Of a DNA stretch of 64,000 nucleotides, positions 1 to 8,959 are shown one piece after another. Both the position numbers and the translations under genes were made by a program. The stretch comes from Aliiglaciecola lipolytica E3 (GTDB lineage: Bacteria; Pseudomonadota; Gammaproteobacteria; Enterobacterales; Alteromonadaceae): contig NZ_BAEN01000035.1 in the NCBI RefSeq assembly GCF_000314975.1, positions 186,001 to 250,000 on the forward strand, given 5' to 3'. Within the stretch, counting starts at the first letter, position 1. Each line of letters begins with the position of its first letter. The notes under the pieces were generated by a model, which searched no databases, was not told the origin of the DNA, and saw nothing but the letters and a program-made list of their open reading frames with translations.

Positions 1-594
1 AGAAGCAAAATACTTTTGTTCATTAACCAGAAATAACACTGAAGTGATGTAATTTGCACCATTGCTCATTGCTGCATTGTTAGCTTCTAGCAATAATTCC
101 GCCTTCTCTTTAATCGGAACTTCCATGGCATTTTTTTGAATCGGTGTTTGCCAGCTCACTTCACCAGTACCTTTTACAGGCGCTAATTGCACTGGACTCG
201 TTTGAAACTTCGAGTTAGCTAGCGCTACGGCAACGGCTTTTTCTGCAGCTTTTGCCACGCTATCAGGTGTCATATTTGAAGTGGAAGCAAAACCCCAGGT
301 GCCATTCGCGATAACACGAACACCGATGCCCGCTGATTCTGTATTCACAATGTTATCTACGTTTTTTTCGCGCGTGGTAACAAACTGATTTAAGTAGCGA
401 CCAATCCTTGCATCTGCATAGGTGGCACCTTTTGCTTTAGCTGCATTTAAGGCGATATCAGCAAGTTTCTTTTTGTAAGCAACATCCATTGGTTTGTCTA
501 GCATCTGTTCTGCAGATACGGCAATACCGGATATTGGTAACATCAAAGAACCCATACCAACGCCACCCAGCTTAATAAAATCACGTCTTTCCAT
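1..594 (-). CDS. TldD/PmbA-family metalloprotease homologue with Tat-type signal (partial)
   Basis: The 3' part lies beyond the left edge, so only the N-terminal 198 residues are visible. The start ATG at 594 is preceded by AGAGGAAA at good spacing. The protein opens with MERRDFIKLGG followed by a hydrophobic stretch, a twin-arginine export signal (RRxFIK). It continues with a typical TldD/PmbA N-terminal domain: A(x)YADARIGR, then GIGVRVIANGTWGFAST. TldD/TldE family proteins are peptidases that act on unfolded or modified peptides; E. coli TldD is cytoplasmic. The signal suggests this paralogue is exported. The catalytic HExxxH region is outside the window. Family assignment is confident; location is inferred. 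Confidence 0.85.
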   Translation of the reverse strand, partial: MERRDFIKLGGVGMGSLMLPISGIAVSAEQMLDKPMDVAYKKKLADIALNAAKAKGATYADARIGRYLNQFVTTREKNVDNIVNTESAGIGVRVIANGTWGFASTSNMTPDSVAKAAEKAVAVALANSKFQTSPVQLAPVKGTGEVSWQTPIQKNAMEVPIKEKAELLLEANNAAMSNGANYITSVLFLVNEQKYFAS

Positions 595-1066
595 TTGAAT
601 TTTCCTCTGAAGTCGGTGCGTTATTTATTGTAATTTTAATATTTCGATATATTTATCAATCAAGCACAATTTCGCCAAAATCCGATGTATTTAGGCCATA
701 TCAGACTTTATCGTTGGTGAACTAATTACTGCTTGGTCAGTAGATTCGAAAAAACACAAGGTATAACTTGAACTATTTCGCGCGGGGTTTCAATATTTCC
801 GAATGTGCTTTTAAGTCACTTTTAGTTATAAGTGTAAACTTATCAGTTACTTCGCTGAATTTGATAGGCTTGGATAAACTCAACTGAATGGGTGTTTAAA
901 AATTGGTGGTTGTAATTAAATATTTAAATTTCAATAAGATAGAGTTGTCTTGCGGTGAAGTTAATAAGCTTAAGTTGAAACGTGATTAAAATTAAGGGCG
1001 GTTGATACGCCCTTAAACTAAATTCTATATTTTGTTAGTAACAGAATGTTACAAGCTCTGAATTTG
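595..1066. other. Intergenic region between the tldD-like gene and rimO
   Basis: About 470 bases without a supportable gene. It carries the ribosome binding site of the tldD-like gene at its left end and the rimO terminator hairpin near its right end. The middle is AT-rich, and I see no conserved RNA or repeat in it. Confidence 0.6.
992..1016 (-). terminator. Rho-independent terminator of rimO
   Basis: A perfect 9-bp inverted repeat, TTAAGGGCG / CGCCCTTAA, encloses a 7-base loop. On the minus strand it is followed by a T-rich stretch (AATTTTAAT). It lies about 50 bases past the rimO stop codon. Confidence 0.7.
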
Positions 1067-2473
1067 TTAATCTTCTACTTTCACAGCCCACATATCATGT
1101 TCATCAGCGTGTATTATTTGTCCCCAAATTAAATCGCCTGGATTTACATCAAACTCGTCGGTTAAGTAAACCTGGCCGTCAATTTCAGGAGCATCCGCAA
1201 AACAGCGCCCAACTGCACCTTCACTGGTGACTTCATCAATCAGGATTTGATATTCCAAGCCAATCTTTTGCTGTAATTTTTCGGCACTTATTTTTGATTG
1301 CAACGCCATAAAGCGTTCAAATCTTTCTTGTTTAACAGATTCAGGTACCGGATCAGGTAAATCATTTGCTTTTGCACCTTCTACATCTGAGTACTTAAAA
1401 CAGCCAACACGATCTAATTGAGCGACTGTAAGGAAATCTAACAACTGCTGAAACTCGTCCTCGGTTTCACCAGGAAAACCGACTATAAAGGTGGAACGAA
1501 TAATCAGTTGAGGACAAATCGCGCGCCAAGCTTGAATACGTTCGAGCGTTTTTTCTGCTGCAGCTGGACGCTTCATTAGCTTTAATATTCTGGGGTTAGC
1601 ATGTTGAAAAGGGATATCTAAATATGGCAGAATTTTTCCTTCCGCCATCAGTGGAATCACTTTGTCTACAGAAGGGTAGGGATATACATAGTGTAAACGT
1701 ACCCAGATCCCCATTTCCGCTAATTTTTTACACAGGCCAAGCATATCGGTTTTTACTGGCATACCATCCCAAAATCCGGTTTGATATTTAACATCTACAC
1801 CGTAGGCACTGGTGTCCTGGGAAATGACCAACAGTTCTTTTACTCCTGCGTTTTTTAAACGGGTAGCTTCATCTAACACTTCTCCCACCGGACGACTAAC
1901 TAAATCGCCGCGCATGGATGGAATGATGCAAAAAGTACATCTGTGATTGCAACCTTCAGATATCTTTAAATATGCATAATGTTTAGGGGTTAACTTGATG
2001 CCGTGATCAGGAACAAGCTGTAAAAATGGGTCATGTTGCGGTTTAGGTAAGTGTTCGTGCACTTGTTCAACCACACTTTCATATGCATGAGGCCCGGTTA
2101 TTGCCAAAACATTTGGGTGTACTTCGCGGATCTCATCTTCTTTTATACCCAAACAACCGGTTACAATGACTTTACCATTTTCAGCTAAAGCTTCACCGAT
2201 CGTATCGAGAGATTCCTGTACAGCGGAGTCGATAAAACCACAGGTGTTGACGATAACTAACTCCGCGTCATTGTATGTAGGTACTACGTCGTATCCTTCG
2301 GTGCGTAATTGGGTCAAAATACGTTCAGAGTCGACTAGATTTTTAGGACATCCAAGGCTGACAAATCCAATTCGCGATCCAATTTTGGAGCTGTTCGTGG
2401 AGTTTGATTCAAGCACCTTAACTGGCGTTTCTAAAGTGGTGGTTTTATTGGGATTAAAGATTTCTACGCTCAT
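1067..2473 (-). CDS. rimO: Ribosomal protein S12 methylthiotransferase RimO
   Basis: Radical-SAM enzyme that methylthiolates the conserved aspartate of ribosomal protein S12. The 468-residue product has the three N-terminal MTTase cysteines (C42 in SLGCPKN, C78 in NTCGFID, C107 in VTGCLG). These ligate the auxiliary 4Fe-4S cluster. The radical-SAM motif CNHRCTFC follows (C175, C179, C182), and the C-terminal TRAM domain ends the protein. SLGCPKN and NTCGFID distinguish RimO from MiaB. The N terminus is about 30 residues longer than E. coli RimO before [11 protein letters not shown], so the start could lie a little further in. A rho-independent terminator follows. It is a single gene, divergent from the TPR/GGDEF gene. 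Confidence 0.96.
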   Translation of the reverse strand: MSVEIFNPNKTTTLETPVKVLESNSTNSSKIGSRIGFVSLGCPKNLVDSERILTQLRTEGYDVVPTYNDAELVIVNTCGFIDSAVQESLDTIGEALAENGKVIVTGCLGIKEDEIREVHPNVLAITGPHAYESVVEQVHEHLPKPQHDPFLQLVPDHGIKLTPKHYAYLKISEGCNHRCTFCIIPSMRGDLVSRPVGEVLDEATRLKNAGVKELLVISQDTSAYGVDVKYQTGFWDGMPVKTDMLGLCKKLAEMGIWVRLHYVYPYPSVDKVIPLMAEGKILPYLDIPFQHANPRILKLMKRPAAAEKTLERIQAWRAICPQLIIRSTFIVGFPGETEDEFQQLLDFLTVAQLDRVGCFKYSDVEGAKANDLPDPVPESVKQERFERFMALQSKISAEKLQQKIGLEYQILIDEVTSEGAVGRCFADAPEIDGQVYLTDEFDVNPGDLIWGQIIHADEHDMWAVKVED

Positions 2474-2851
2474 GTGCTGCCTTGTGGCTTTAACAGGGTA
2501 ATGTTAAAGCGCAATAAATTCGATTGTTAGCTTGCTTGTAACATACTCCGGGCATGTTAAAAGCCGCTGCTTGCTAGTTGACTGATTCGTGAGATTATAC
2601 AGGAATGTCCGGTGGCGTGATAGCATCTTAAGTAAGAGGGGGACGCCTGACTTTTATTATCTTAACGGAATTGTAGTATTTAAAGCGTGGCTTATTGTCT
2701 AACCTAAATTTTTCTATCTTGTGCGTGAAAGTAGAAAGATTTACACTGGCACTATTGATTTCATACAAATAATCATTCACCAATGAATGAAATAAGAATA
2801 ATTGAAACATGTGTAAATCCCTTTCTAAATCTCTAATAGGTGGAAGCGCCA
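2474..2851. other. Divergent intergenic region between rimO and the TPR/GGDEF-like gene
   Basis: About 380 AT-rich bases that must hold the promoters of both flanking genes. A reading frame on the minus strand runs most of its length, but its product is low-complexity and overlaps the start of the next gene. I see no RNA gene, repeat or strong palindrome. Confidence 0.5.
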
Positions 2852-4642
2852 TTGAATATTAAGCTGCTCCACTTTTTGTCATTCAGTTTTATGTTGCTAA
2901 ACACTTCGGCAGTGTTTGCTGAAGAAGATGAACAAGTCGCTAAATTTATTCAATCTTCAAAAGTTAAAACCTATGATTGTCCCCGCGACGATGCAAACGT
3001 CGCTATAGATCTCCATTTAAACAAATCTTCTATTAATCAAACCCAACGTTTGCAATTAACGGTAATGAAAACACATTGGCAAATTTGCATGGGTAATCAT
3101 GAAGATGCAAAACAGACATTAATTGAGGTTTTGGGCAGTAATGAAGTTGACGAACAATTGGAATACTTCGCTTCAGCAACGTATCAGTTAGGATTTATTT
3201 ACGATGTGCAGGAAAATTTAGAAAGGTGCACATTGTACAAACGCGCCGAAAAGCTGGCAGAAAATAAATATAAAGATATTAGTTTGAGTGCCCAGTTAGG
3301 TTTGATTACAGTATGTAATGCTGACGTCGACGAAGGCGTTAAACTCGGAAAAATGTACGCTTTACTTGAAAAGTATGCTTTGCAAAATGATCAAGCAGCG
3401 CTTGCTCATATTCACAACAATATTGGCTTGCTTTACGGTTCACTTGGTCAACAAGTTTTGGCTGCCGAACAATTTCAGAAATCTTATGAGTTAGGTTTGA
3501 ATCATTATACTAGCTCTAACTTATTGGCTACTTTGATTAGTGTTATTTCTTCACATATGGCCGCTGGTGACTTTGAAAAGGCAGAGCAAGCAATTCAAGA
3601 ATTTAAAAAGGTAAATAGTTCTGTAGATACGGCGTTATCTAATGTATGGCTATATTTTGCTGAAGCAGGCTTTCACTACCGAACGGGTAATATTGAACAG
3701 CTTCGTAATAGTCTGGCGAAATGGAAAATCTATCTTGACGAGATGAATAGCTCCACCTACAGCAGTTTATATCGTTGGTACAGCGCGGTCGTGTGTTATG
3801 CAGAACAAGATGCGATTTGTTTACGACAGTTTTTAGCTGAAGAAGAAAATACCAGTGAGGGCTATAAGCTGCTAGTCAATCGAAATAAGGACTATTTGAA
3901 GTTTATTGTGCAAATTTATTTGTTTTTAGGGGATGTTGATAATGCCGAAGTTGCATTTGATGCTTTCGCTGATGTAATGATAAATAAAGCCATAGAACAA
4001 CAGGCTTCTGGTAAAGTTCTTGGCGTGGCAAATTTACACAGTCAAATACTAAGTTTGGAATCCAGTCTTCTCGAATCCAAAAGCAACCGTACCAATATAA
4101 TTATGTTAATAATCGTTATTACGATTTTAACATTAGGGATATTGTATTATTGGGTACGTCGCAAATACCTGAATAGCCTTTCTTATGATTCAGTCACGAA
4201 TTTATTAAATAGCAAAACAGCATTAAATAAAATCCGTCAAGTGCCTGAACCCTCTCTAGGGCGTACAAACGCTTTAGCATTATTTGACTTAGGAAACTTC
4301 CGTGATGTGAACCGACAAATTGGAGCAACTAACAGTGATTTGGCTTTGCAGCAAATTTCATCGACGCTGAGTCAGGTAACGCGTGATCGCGATATTCTAG
4401 GACGGTTCGCACCTGAGCAGTTTATTGTCTGTTTAACTGATATTGAGGAAGATTCTGCAAAATCATTCTTTGAACGTATGCGTTTTGCATTGGAAAATAC
4501 CATTTTGGGTAAACAGCAAGGTCAACAAGTAAGTATTCGTTCCAGTATGAGTATTTATATCGCCAGTGGCACATTTGACGATTTAGACGAGGTACTAGAC
4601 GACATGCAATTGTCTTTGGGCATCCGGAGCGAGAACGACTAA
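2852..4642 (+). CDS. TPR-repeat membrane protein with degenerate GGDEF domain
   Basis: I choose the TTG at 2852: AGGTGG sits 8 bases upstream and the product then starts with a clean signal peptide (MNIKLLHFLSF...SAVFA). An in-frame GTG at 2840 is the alternative. The roughly 596-residue protein has a periplasmic helical region with TPR-like repeats (about residues 60-390), one transmembrane helix (IIMLIIVITILTLGILYYW) and a cytoplasmic domain with GGDEF-fold landmarks (YDSVTNLLN, LALFDLGNF). The signature loop that should read RYGGEEF is RFAPEQF. Diguanylate cyclase activity is therefore unlikely, and a sensory or c-di-GMP/GTP-binding role is more plausible. Ligand unknown. Confidence 0.8.
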   Translation: MNIKLLHFLSFSFMLLNTSAVFAEEDEQVAKFIQSSKVKTYDCPRDDANVAIDLHLNKSSINQTQRLQLTVMKTHWQICMGNHEDAKQTLIEVLGSNEVDEQLEYFASATYQLGFIYDVQENLERCTLYKRAEKLAENKYKDISLSAQLGLITVCNADVDEGVKLGKMYALLEKYALQNDQAALAHIHNNIGLLYGSLGQQVLAAEQFQKSYELGLNHYTSSNLLATLISVISSHMAAGDFEKAEQAIQEFKKVNSSVDTALSNVWLYFAEAGFHYRTGNIEQLRNSLAKWKIYLDEMNSSTYSSLYRWYSAVVCYAEQDAICLRQFLAEEENTSEGYKLLVNRNKDYLKFIVQIYLFLGDVDNAEVAFDAFADVMINKAIEQQASGKVLGVANLHSQILSLESSLLESKSNRTNIIMLIIVITILTLGILYYWVRRKYLNSLSYDSVTNLLNSKTALNKIRQVPEPSLGRTNALALFDLGNFRDVNRQIGATNSDLALQQISSTLSQVTRDRDILGRFAPEQFIVCLTDIEEDSAKSFFERMRFALENTILGKQQGQQVSIRSSMSIYIASGTFDDLDEVLDDMQLSLGIRSEND

Positions 4643-4694
4643 CTTATGTGGTTATCTGCAGTAGACAATCATTATTTTCAGACAAGTTTTTAAC

Positions 4695-5171
4695 GTGGCA
4701 AAATTACTATTGCCACTTAATCATTACGATGAAGCCGGACGGATTAAACCGCCGCGTTTTTTTTGGTGGTGTTGTCTATTTTTAGCCAAAAGCTACGTGA
4801 TTTTTGTTTTGTCGTTAAGTAATTTTCGAGATGCTGATGGGTTGTTAGAAATTTTTTATCCGCGACAATCTGAATTGTATATAGGTTTTGGGATAGGCGC
4901 AGGAGCATTATTAGCAATTACACTCGTCGCATACCGTGAAAAATGGTGGGATAGTTCGTGGCAGTTTTTGCGCTGGTTAATCAAACCTTGTTTGGTTTTA
5001 ACTGTGTTATTAGATTTATTCCATCAATCACAAATTTTGATAGGCCAGCATTGGCGCTTTTCGTGGGCAACCGCCATTTTAATTTTATTTGATTTTGTTA
5101 TTTTCTACTGGGTTCTAAAAAGTCGACATTTACGTTACATGATTGCTGACTGGGCTGATAAACAGCCCTAA
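4695..5171 (+). CDS. DUF2919 (YfeZ-like) inner-membrane protein
   Basis: A 158-residue protein starting at GTG 4695. It begins LPLNHYDEAGRIKPP and then has four predicted membrane helices, including FLAKSYVIFVLSL and GFGIGAGALLAITLVAY. This layout and the N-terminal D-x-x-G-x-x-KPP segment match the DUF2919/YfeZ family, whose function is not established. It lies 52 bases after the TPR/GGDEF-like gene on the same strand and may be co-transcribed. The ribosome binding site is weak. Confidence 0.72.
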   Translation: MAKLLLPLNHYDEAGRIKPPRFFWWCCLFLAKSYVIFVLSLSNFRDADGLLEIFYPRQSELYIGFGIGAGALLAITLVAYREKWWDSSWQFLRWLIKPCLVLTVLLDLFHQSQILIGQHWRFSWATAILILFDFVIFYWVLKSRHLRYMIADWADKQP

Positions 5172-5185
5172 AAACCTAGAGCTTA

Positions 5186-5599
5186 TTATTGAACGCTATT
5201 GCTTACAGCCTGTTGAAAATAATTTTGCACACTAATTTGACTATCGTTAACCATTCTTTGGTAACAGATACCGGCAAACGCATAAGACTTTCCAGAATAT
5301 TCCATTACCACATAGGGTGCATCTTTATCGGATTCATCATAACGCCAGTTACCGCCAACTAGTTGTTTAAATATTTCGCCTAAATAAGCGCCATATATAT
5401 TGGATATGGTAAATACAGCATCGTTTTCTAAAGCCTGATCTTTGTATTTATCTATCCAAGCTAAAATAACATCATCGACTAATGCAATACTTTCCACAGA
5501 ACCATCTAATTCAAGCTTGAATTCATCCAAGGTTGTTTCAATAGCATTTTGGGCACTGTCAGCCATTAATTGGTCGAGTTCATCTTGTGTCATGCGCAT
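5186..5599 (-). CDS. Hypothetical protein, about 137 residues
   Basis: I choose ATG 5599 because AAGGAAA lies at optimal distance before it; an in-frame GTG at 5629 has no visible Shine-Dalgarno. The product is acidic and soluble (MRMTQDELDQLMADSAQNA...), with no signal peptide or membrane helix. The second half reads ISNIYGAYLGEIFKQLVGG and VVMEYSGKSYAF, which resembles small DUF3806-type proteins, but I cannot assign the family with certainty. The gene is convergent with the YfeZ-like gene, with 14 bases between the stops. Function unknown. Confidence 0.65.
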   Translation of the reverse strand: MRMTQDELDQLMADSAQNAIETTLDEFKLELDGSVESIALVDDVILAWIDKYKDQALENDAVFTISNIYGAYLGEIFKQLVGGNWRYDESDKDAPYVVMEYSGKSYAFAGICYQRMVNDSQISVQNYFQQAVSNSVQ

Positions 5600-5774
5600 G
5601 GCATTTCCTTTAGTATCTATTTTTTTCACGGATTAATTAGATTGTGGCGACTTAATTCTAGTTTGTCTAATTTTCTAAGCTGATGAAGCATAGGGAAAAA
5701 TGCAAAAGTCTCTGTAATTGTAAGTTAATTACTGGTTATTTGATCTTTCATCAAATTCACAACGTAGAGTTTAT

Positions 5775-6410
5775 ATGAAATATTATTCTATGTTACCTGC
5801 TACCGCGCTGTTCGCTCTGAGTTTGATTTCAGTGCTAGTACACTATGCAATTCTTCCGCCCGGAATAAGCATTCTTGAGAACTTAAAAGCAGGATTTGGT
5901 GATTACTTTTTTGTACTGATTTTTTGCATTATTTTACTTGAATCAGTTATTTACATAGGGTTCTATTTTCCGGGACAATTTTTTGCTGTGGTTTTGGTCG
6001 TATTGTCAAACCCAACCTCTGAAGACATCCTGTGGTTAACTGTTGCAATGGTGTTTGCCGCTACAACCGGCTCACTAATCAATTTTTACCTAGGAAAGTT
6101 GACTGCAAAACAACACGATAAGAATAAAAAAGTTAGGGTGGGAAGCTTATTGCTAGCAATGATTCACATCAACTCATTAGCCTTTTATATGTTTAATCAA
6201 GGCGCAAACAGCAGGTCGGTTTCAGTGATTTGGCTAGCTGGACTACTCAATTTACCCTATTACTTAGCGCTAATAACCGCTACTGCTTTACTGAGTGAGG
6301 AGATAATGCAAGTTGCAGAAAGCACCTGGTTAATGCTCATTCTTGTGTCTATTTGGTTGGTGATTGCCATATTGCTTGACATTAAACAGTATCGTCAAAA
6401 TAACGAATAA
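5775..6410 (+). CDS. DedA/VTT-like integral membrane protein
   Basis: A 211-residue protein with about six hydrophobic segments. The central part (LLESVIYIGFYFPGQFFAVVLVV) resembles the E-x(n)-PG re-entrant motif of DedA/VTT proteins, and GSLINFYLGKLT matches the following helix of that family. DedA proteins are implicated in lipid-carrier or phospholipid translocation and membrane homeostasis. This copy is divergent and lacks the usual basic and acidic residues of well-studied DedA members, so the call is tentative. It stands alone, with its stop 30 bases from the convergent tcdA. Confidence 0.6.
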   Translation: MKYYSMLPATALFALSLISVLVHYAILPPGISILENLKAGFGDYFFVLIFCIILLESVIYIGFYFPGQFFAVVLVVLSNPTSEDILWLTVAMVFAATTGSLINFYLGKLTAKQHDKNKKVRVGSLLLAMIHINSLAFYMFNQGANSRSVSVIWLAGLLNLPYYLALITATALLSEEIMQVAESTWLMLILVSIWLVIAILLDIKQYRQNNE

Positions 6411-6439
6411 GCCTAGCTAATCTGGTTTCTCTGCAATAT

Positions 6440-7216
6440 TCACTTATTTAAAAATTTATTAATAGCTCTAGAGGCTGCAAAAAAACCAAAACACGCAGTT
6501 ACCGATACTGAAGCGCCAAAACCGGTATTACAATCCAACTTACTACTTTGCTGAGAAGCAGGTTTTTGACATGCGACACTGCCATCAAATTGTGGATAAC
6601 GCAATTGCTCTGTTGAGTATACACAATCCACTGCAAACCTTCTTTTGGGGTTTTGACTAAACCCATGAAAACGCCGGAGTTGATTTCTTAGTTTTGCGGC
6701 TAAGGGATCTTGAATAGTTTTGCTTAAATCGGCGATGGTAATTTTGCTTGGATCAATTTGCCCACCCGCACCACCTGTAGTGATTATTTTTATTTTTTTG
6801 CGTTTGCAATGGGCGATTAAAGCCGCTTTAGCGGGAACACTATCGATAGCGTCAATAACATAATGAAATCCATCGTGTATGTATTGGTCTAAATTTTCTG
6901 GCGTTACAAAATCTTCAATGCAATGTACATTGCAATCCGGATTGATGAGTTTGATACGCTGCGCCATTACGTCGACTTTCGCTTGTCCCACAGTGTCTGT
7001 CATGGCGTGTATTTGTCGATTGGTATTTGTAGTACAGATGTCATCCAAGTCAATAAGCGTAATATTGCCGATCGCTGTACGGGCAAGTGCCTCTGCTGCC
7101 CAAGTGCCAACTCCGCCTATGCCGACCACACAAAAGTGCGCTGTATTTAAGCGTTTTGTTTCGTCCACTCCATAAAGTCTTTGTGTGCCGCCAAAGCGGG
7201 ATTTTTGTTCAGCCAT
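6440..7216 (-). CDS. tcdA: tRNA threonylcarbamoyladenosine dehydratase TcdA
   Basis: E1-like ATP-dependent enzyme that cyclises t6A37 of ANN-decoding tRNAs to ct6A. The 258-residue protein carries the nucleotide-binding GIGGVG (32-37), the NRQIHA segment, the IDAIDSVPAKAAL motif and GGAGGQIDPSKI. All are characteristic of TcdA/CsdL rather than MoeB or ThiF. The C-terminal hydrophobic stretch (SVSVTACFGFFAA) matches the tail in E. coli TcdA. Single gene, convergent with the DedA-like gene. Confidence 0.94.
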   Translation of the reverse strand: MAEQKSRFGGTQRLYGVDETKRLNTAHFCVVGIGGVGTWAAEALARTAIGNITLIDLDDICTTNTNRQIHAMTDTVGQAKVDVMAQRIKLINPDCNVHCIEDFVTPENLDQYIHDGFHYVIDAIDSVPAKAALIAHCKRKKIKIITTGGAGGQIDPSKITIADLSKTIQDPLAAKLRNQLRRFHGFSQNPKRRFAVDCVYSTEQLRYPQFDGSVACQKPASQQSSKLDCNTGFGASVSVTACFGFFAASRAINKFLNK

Positions 7217-7527
7217 AGCCTAATTTTTTTCGGGATTTATTGTCTGGCGCGCAGTATATCAATAACCCAAAATATTGCTAATTTATGACATGTTCAATGG
7301 TTAATAAAATGCGAATAAGAGGTTAATTAATGTCGATTTTTTTAGCCTGAATTACTGAATATTACTTAATACGTATTCAGTTGTTGATTACTACGCTTAG
7401 CTTTTATAGCATGCAGTCAGGTATATTTGTGGAACGTGTGATTGCCAGTTCTGATCGGACCTGTAAGCATCCTTACAAGGATTTGATCTGTCGGTAAAGT
7501 CATTAAAATATAAAAAAGGAAAAATAC
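7217..7527. promoter_or_regulatory. Upstream region of manC
   Basis: About 310 bases between divergent tcdA and manC. It contains a 10-bp perfect palindrome AATACGTATT at 7368-7377 and a small hairpin TGTAAG-CATC-CTTACA at 7462-7477. AAAAAGGAAAA before the manC start is a strong ribosome binding site. The core of the palindrome, ATACGTAT, also forms the centre of the two alpha-glucan operators elsewhere in the window. No gene is visible. Confidence 0.45.
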
Positions 7528-8946
7528 ATGAAACCAGTTGTACTAGCAGGCGGGTCTGGTAGCAGATTGTGGCCGAAATCTCGAGCGGCACTGCCTAAGC
7601 AATTTTTGGCGTTAACAGATGAGAACACCATGTTGCAAAATACAATCGGTAGACTGGATGGATTACAGTCTGAGCCAGCGATTTACATATGTAATGAAGC
7701 TCATCGGTTTTTAGTTGCCGAACAATTGCGTCAACAAGGTAGAAAACATGGTGGGATCTTACTTGAACCTGTTGGCCGTAACACGGCACCGGCTATTGCC
7801 TTAGCTGCATTGCAAGCGCATACCGAAGGCGAAGATCCTGTGCTTTTGGTCTTAGCTGCAGATCATCTTATAAAAGACAACAAAGCATTTCACAAAGCAA
7901 TCCAGCATGCTAATGCTTTAGCGGAGCAGGGTAAACTAGTCACATTTGGGATAGTTCCCGATAGCCCTCATACTGGCTACGGTTATATTCGTCGAGGTGA
8001 GCAGCTCAATCACGCCGAAACTGGATTTGCCGTATCCCAATTCGTTGAAAAGCCTGATCTGGAAACGGCTGAAAAATACGTTGCCAATGGCGACTATTTC
8101 TGGAATAGCGGCATGTTTATGTTTAAAGCAAGTCGTTATTTGCAGGAGCTGGAAAAATTTGCGCCTGAGATGCTTAAGGTGTGTAAAGAAGCGATTTCGA
8201 CCGAAAGCAAAGATTTAGATTTTGTTAGAGTTGATGCGGAAATATTTGCGACCTGCCCAGATGATTCAGTTGATTATGCAGTTATGGAAAAAACAGATGA
8301 TGCCGCTATGGTGCCATTAGACGCAGGCTGGAATGATGTAGGTAGCTGGTCGTCTCTTTGGGAAACGTCTGACAACAAAGATGAATCAGGCAATGTATGT
8401 GTAGGCGATGTAATGCTTACCAACACAACGAATAGCTATGTGAATTCAGAGCAACGTTTAATTGCTGTTGTGGGATTAGATGATGTGGTTGTGGTAGAAA
8501 CTAAAGATGCTATCTTGGTGGCGAACAAGCATAAAGTTCAAGATATCAAAAAAGTGGTGAATGAACTTAAAGCGCAACACCGACCTGAGTTTGAGTTCCA
8601 TCGAGAAGTGTATCGTCCATGGGGTAGTTACGATTCAATTGATAATGGCGAAAGATTCCAAGTCAAACGAATTACTGTCAATCCAGGTGAAAAACTATCA
8701 GTTCAAATGCATCATCATCGAGCGGAGCATTGGATAGTGGTGTCTGGTACAGCAAAAGTCACAAATGGCGATGAAACATTCTTAGTAACAGAAAATGAAT
8801 CAACCTATATTCCTATTGGTATTGTGCATGCCTTAGAAAATCCAGGCAAAGTTCCTTTGGAGCTTATTGAAGTACAGTCAGGAAGCTATTTAGGCGAAGA
8901 TGATATCGTTCGTTTTTCAGATAGATATGGACGAATTGAGAAATAA
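7528..8946 (+). CDS. manC: Bifunctional mannose-1-phosphate guanylyltransferase / mannose-6-phosphate isomerase
   Basis: Makes GDP-mannose from mannose-1-phosphate and GTP, and isomerises fructose-6-P/mannose-6-P (type II, AlgA/CpsB-like). The 472-residue protein begins [16 protein letters not shown], the nucleotidyltransferase signature, followed by PKQFLAL. FVEKPD and YFWNSGMF lie in the transferase domain. The C-terminal cupin (about 350-470) has the metal-binding MHHHRAEHW and the FQVKRI segment. The next gene, manB, starts 14 bases later, so the pair forms an operon supplying GDP-mannose for surface polysaccharide. No glycosyltransferases are adjacent. Confidence 0.94.
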   Translation: MKPVVLAGGSGSRLWPKSRAALPKQFLALTDENTMLQNTIGRLDGLQSEPAIYICNEAHRFLVAEQLRQQGRKHGGILLEPVGRNTAPAIALAALQAHTEGEDPVLLVLAADHLIKDNKAFHKAIQHANALAEQGKLVTFGIVPDSPHTGYGYIRRGEQLNHAETGFAVSQFVEKPDLETAEKYVANGDYFWNSGMFMFKASRYLQELEKFAPEMLKVCKEAISTESKDLDFVRVDAEIFATCPDDSVDYAVMEKTDDAAMVPLDAGWNDVGSWSSLWETSDNKDESGNVCVGDVMLTNTTNSYVNSEQRLIAVVGLDDVVVVETKDAILVANKHKVQDIKKVVNELKAQHRPEFEFHREVYRPWGSYDSIDNGERFQVKRITVNPGEKLSVQMHHHRAEHWIVVSGTAKVTNGDETFLVTENESTYIPIGIVHALENPGKVPLELIEVQSGSYLGEDDIVRFSDRYGRIEK

Positions 8947-8959
8947 TTAAGGACGTATA

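Noticed and set aside
2166-2501. 111-codon plus-strand reading frame across the 5' part of rimO
   Set aside because: It is antisense to a clear rimO and has no recognisable motif.
2628-2852. 74-codon minus-strand reading frame upstream of the TPR/GGDEF-like gene
   Set aside because: Low-complexity basic product, no ribosome binding site, overlaps the start of the plus-strand gene and fills the promoter region.
7462-7477. TGTAAG-CATC-CTTACA hairpin before manC as a riboswitch or attenuator
   Set aside because: Only six base pairs, no T-run and no surrounding conserved architecture that I can recognise.
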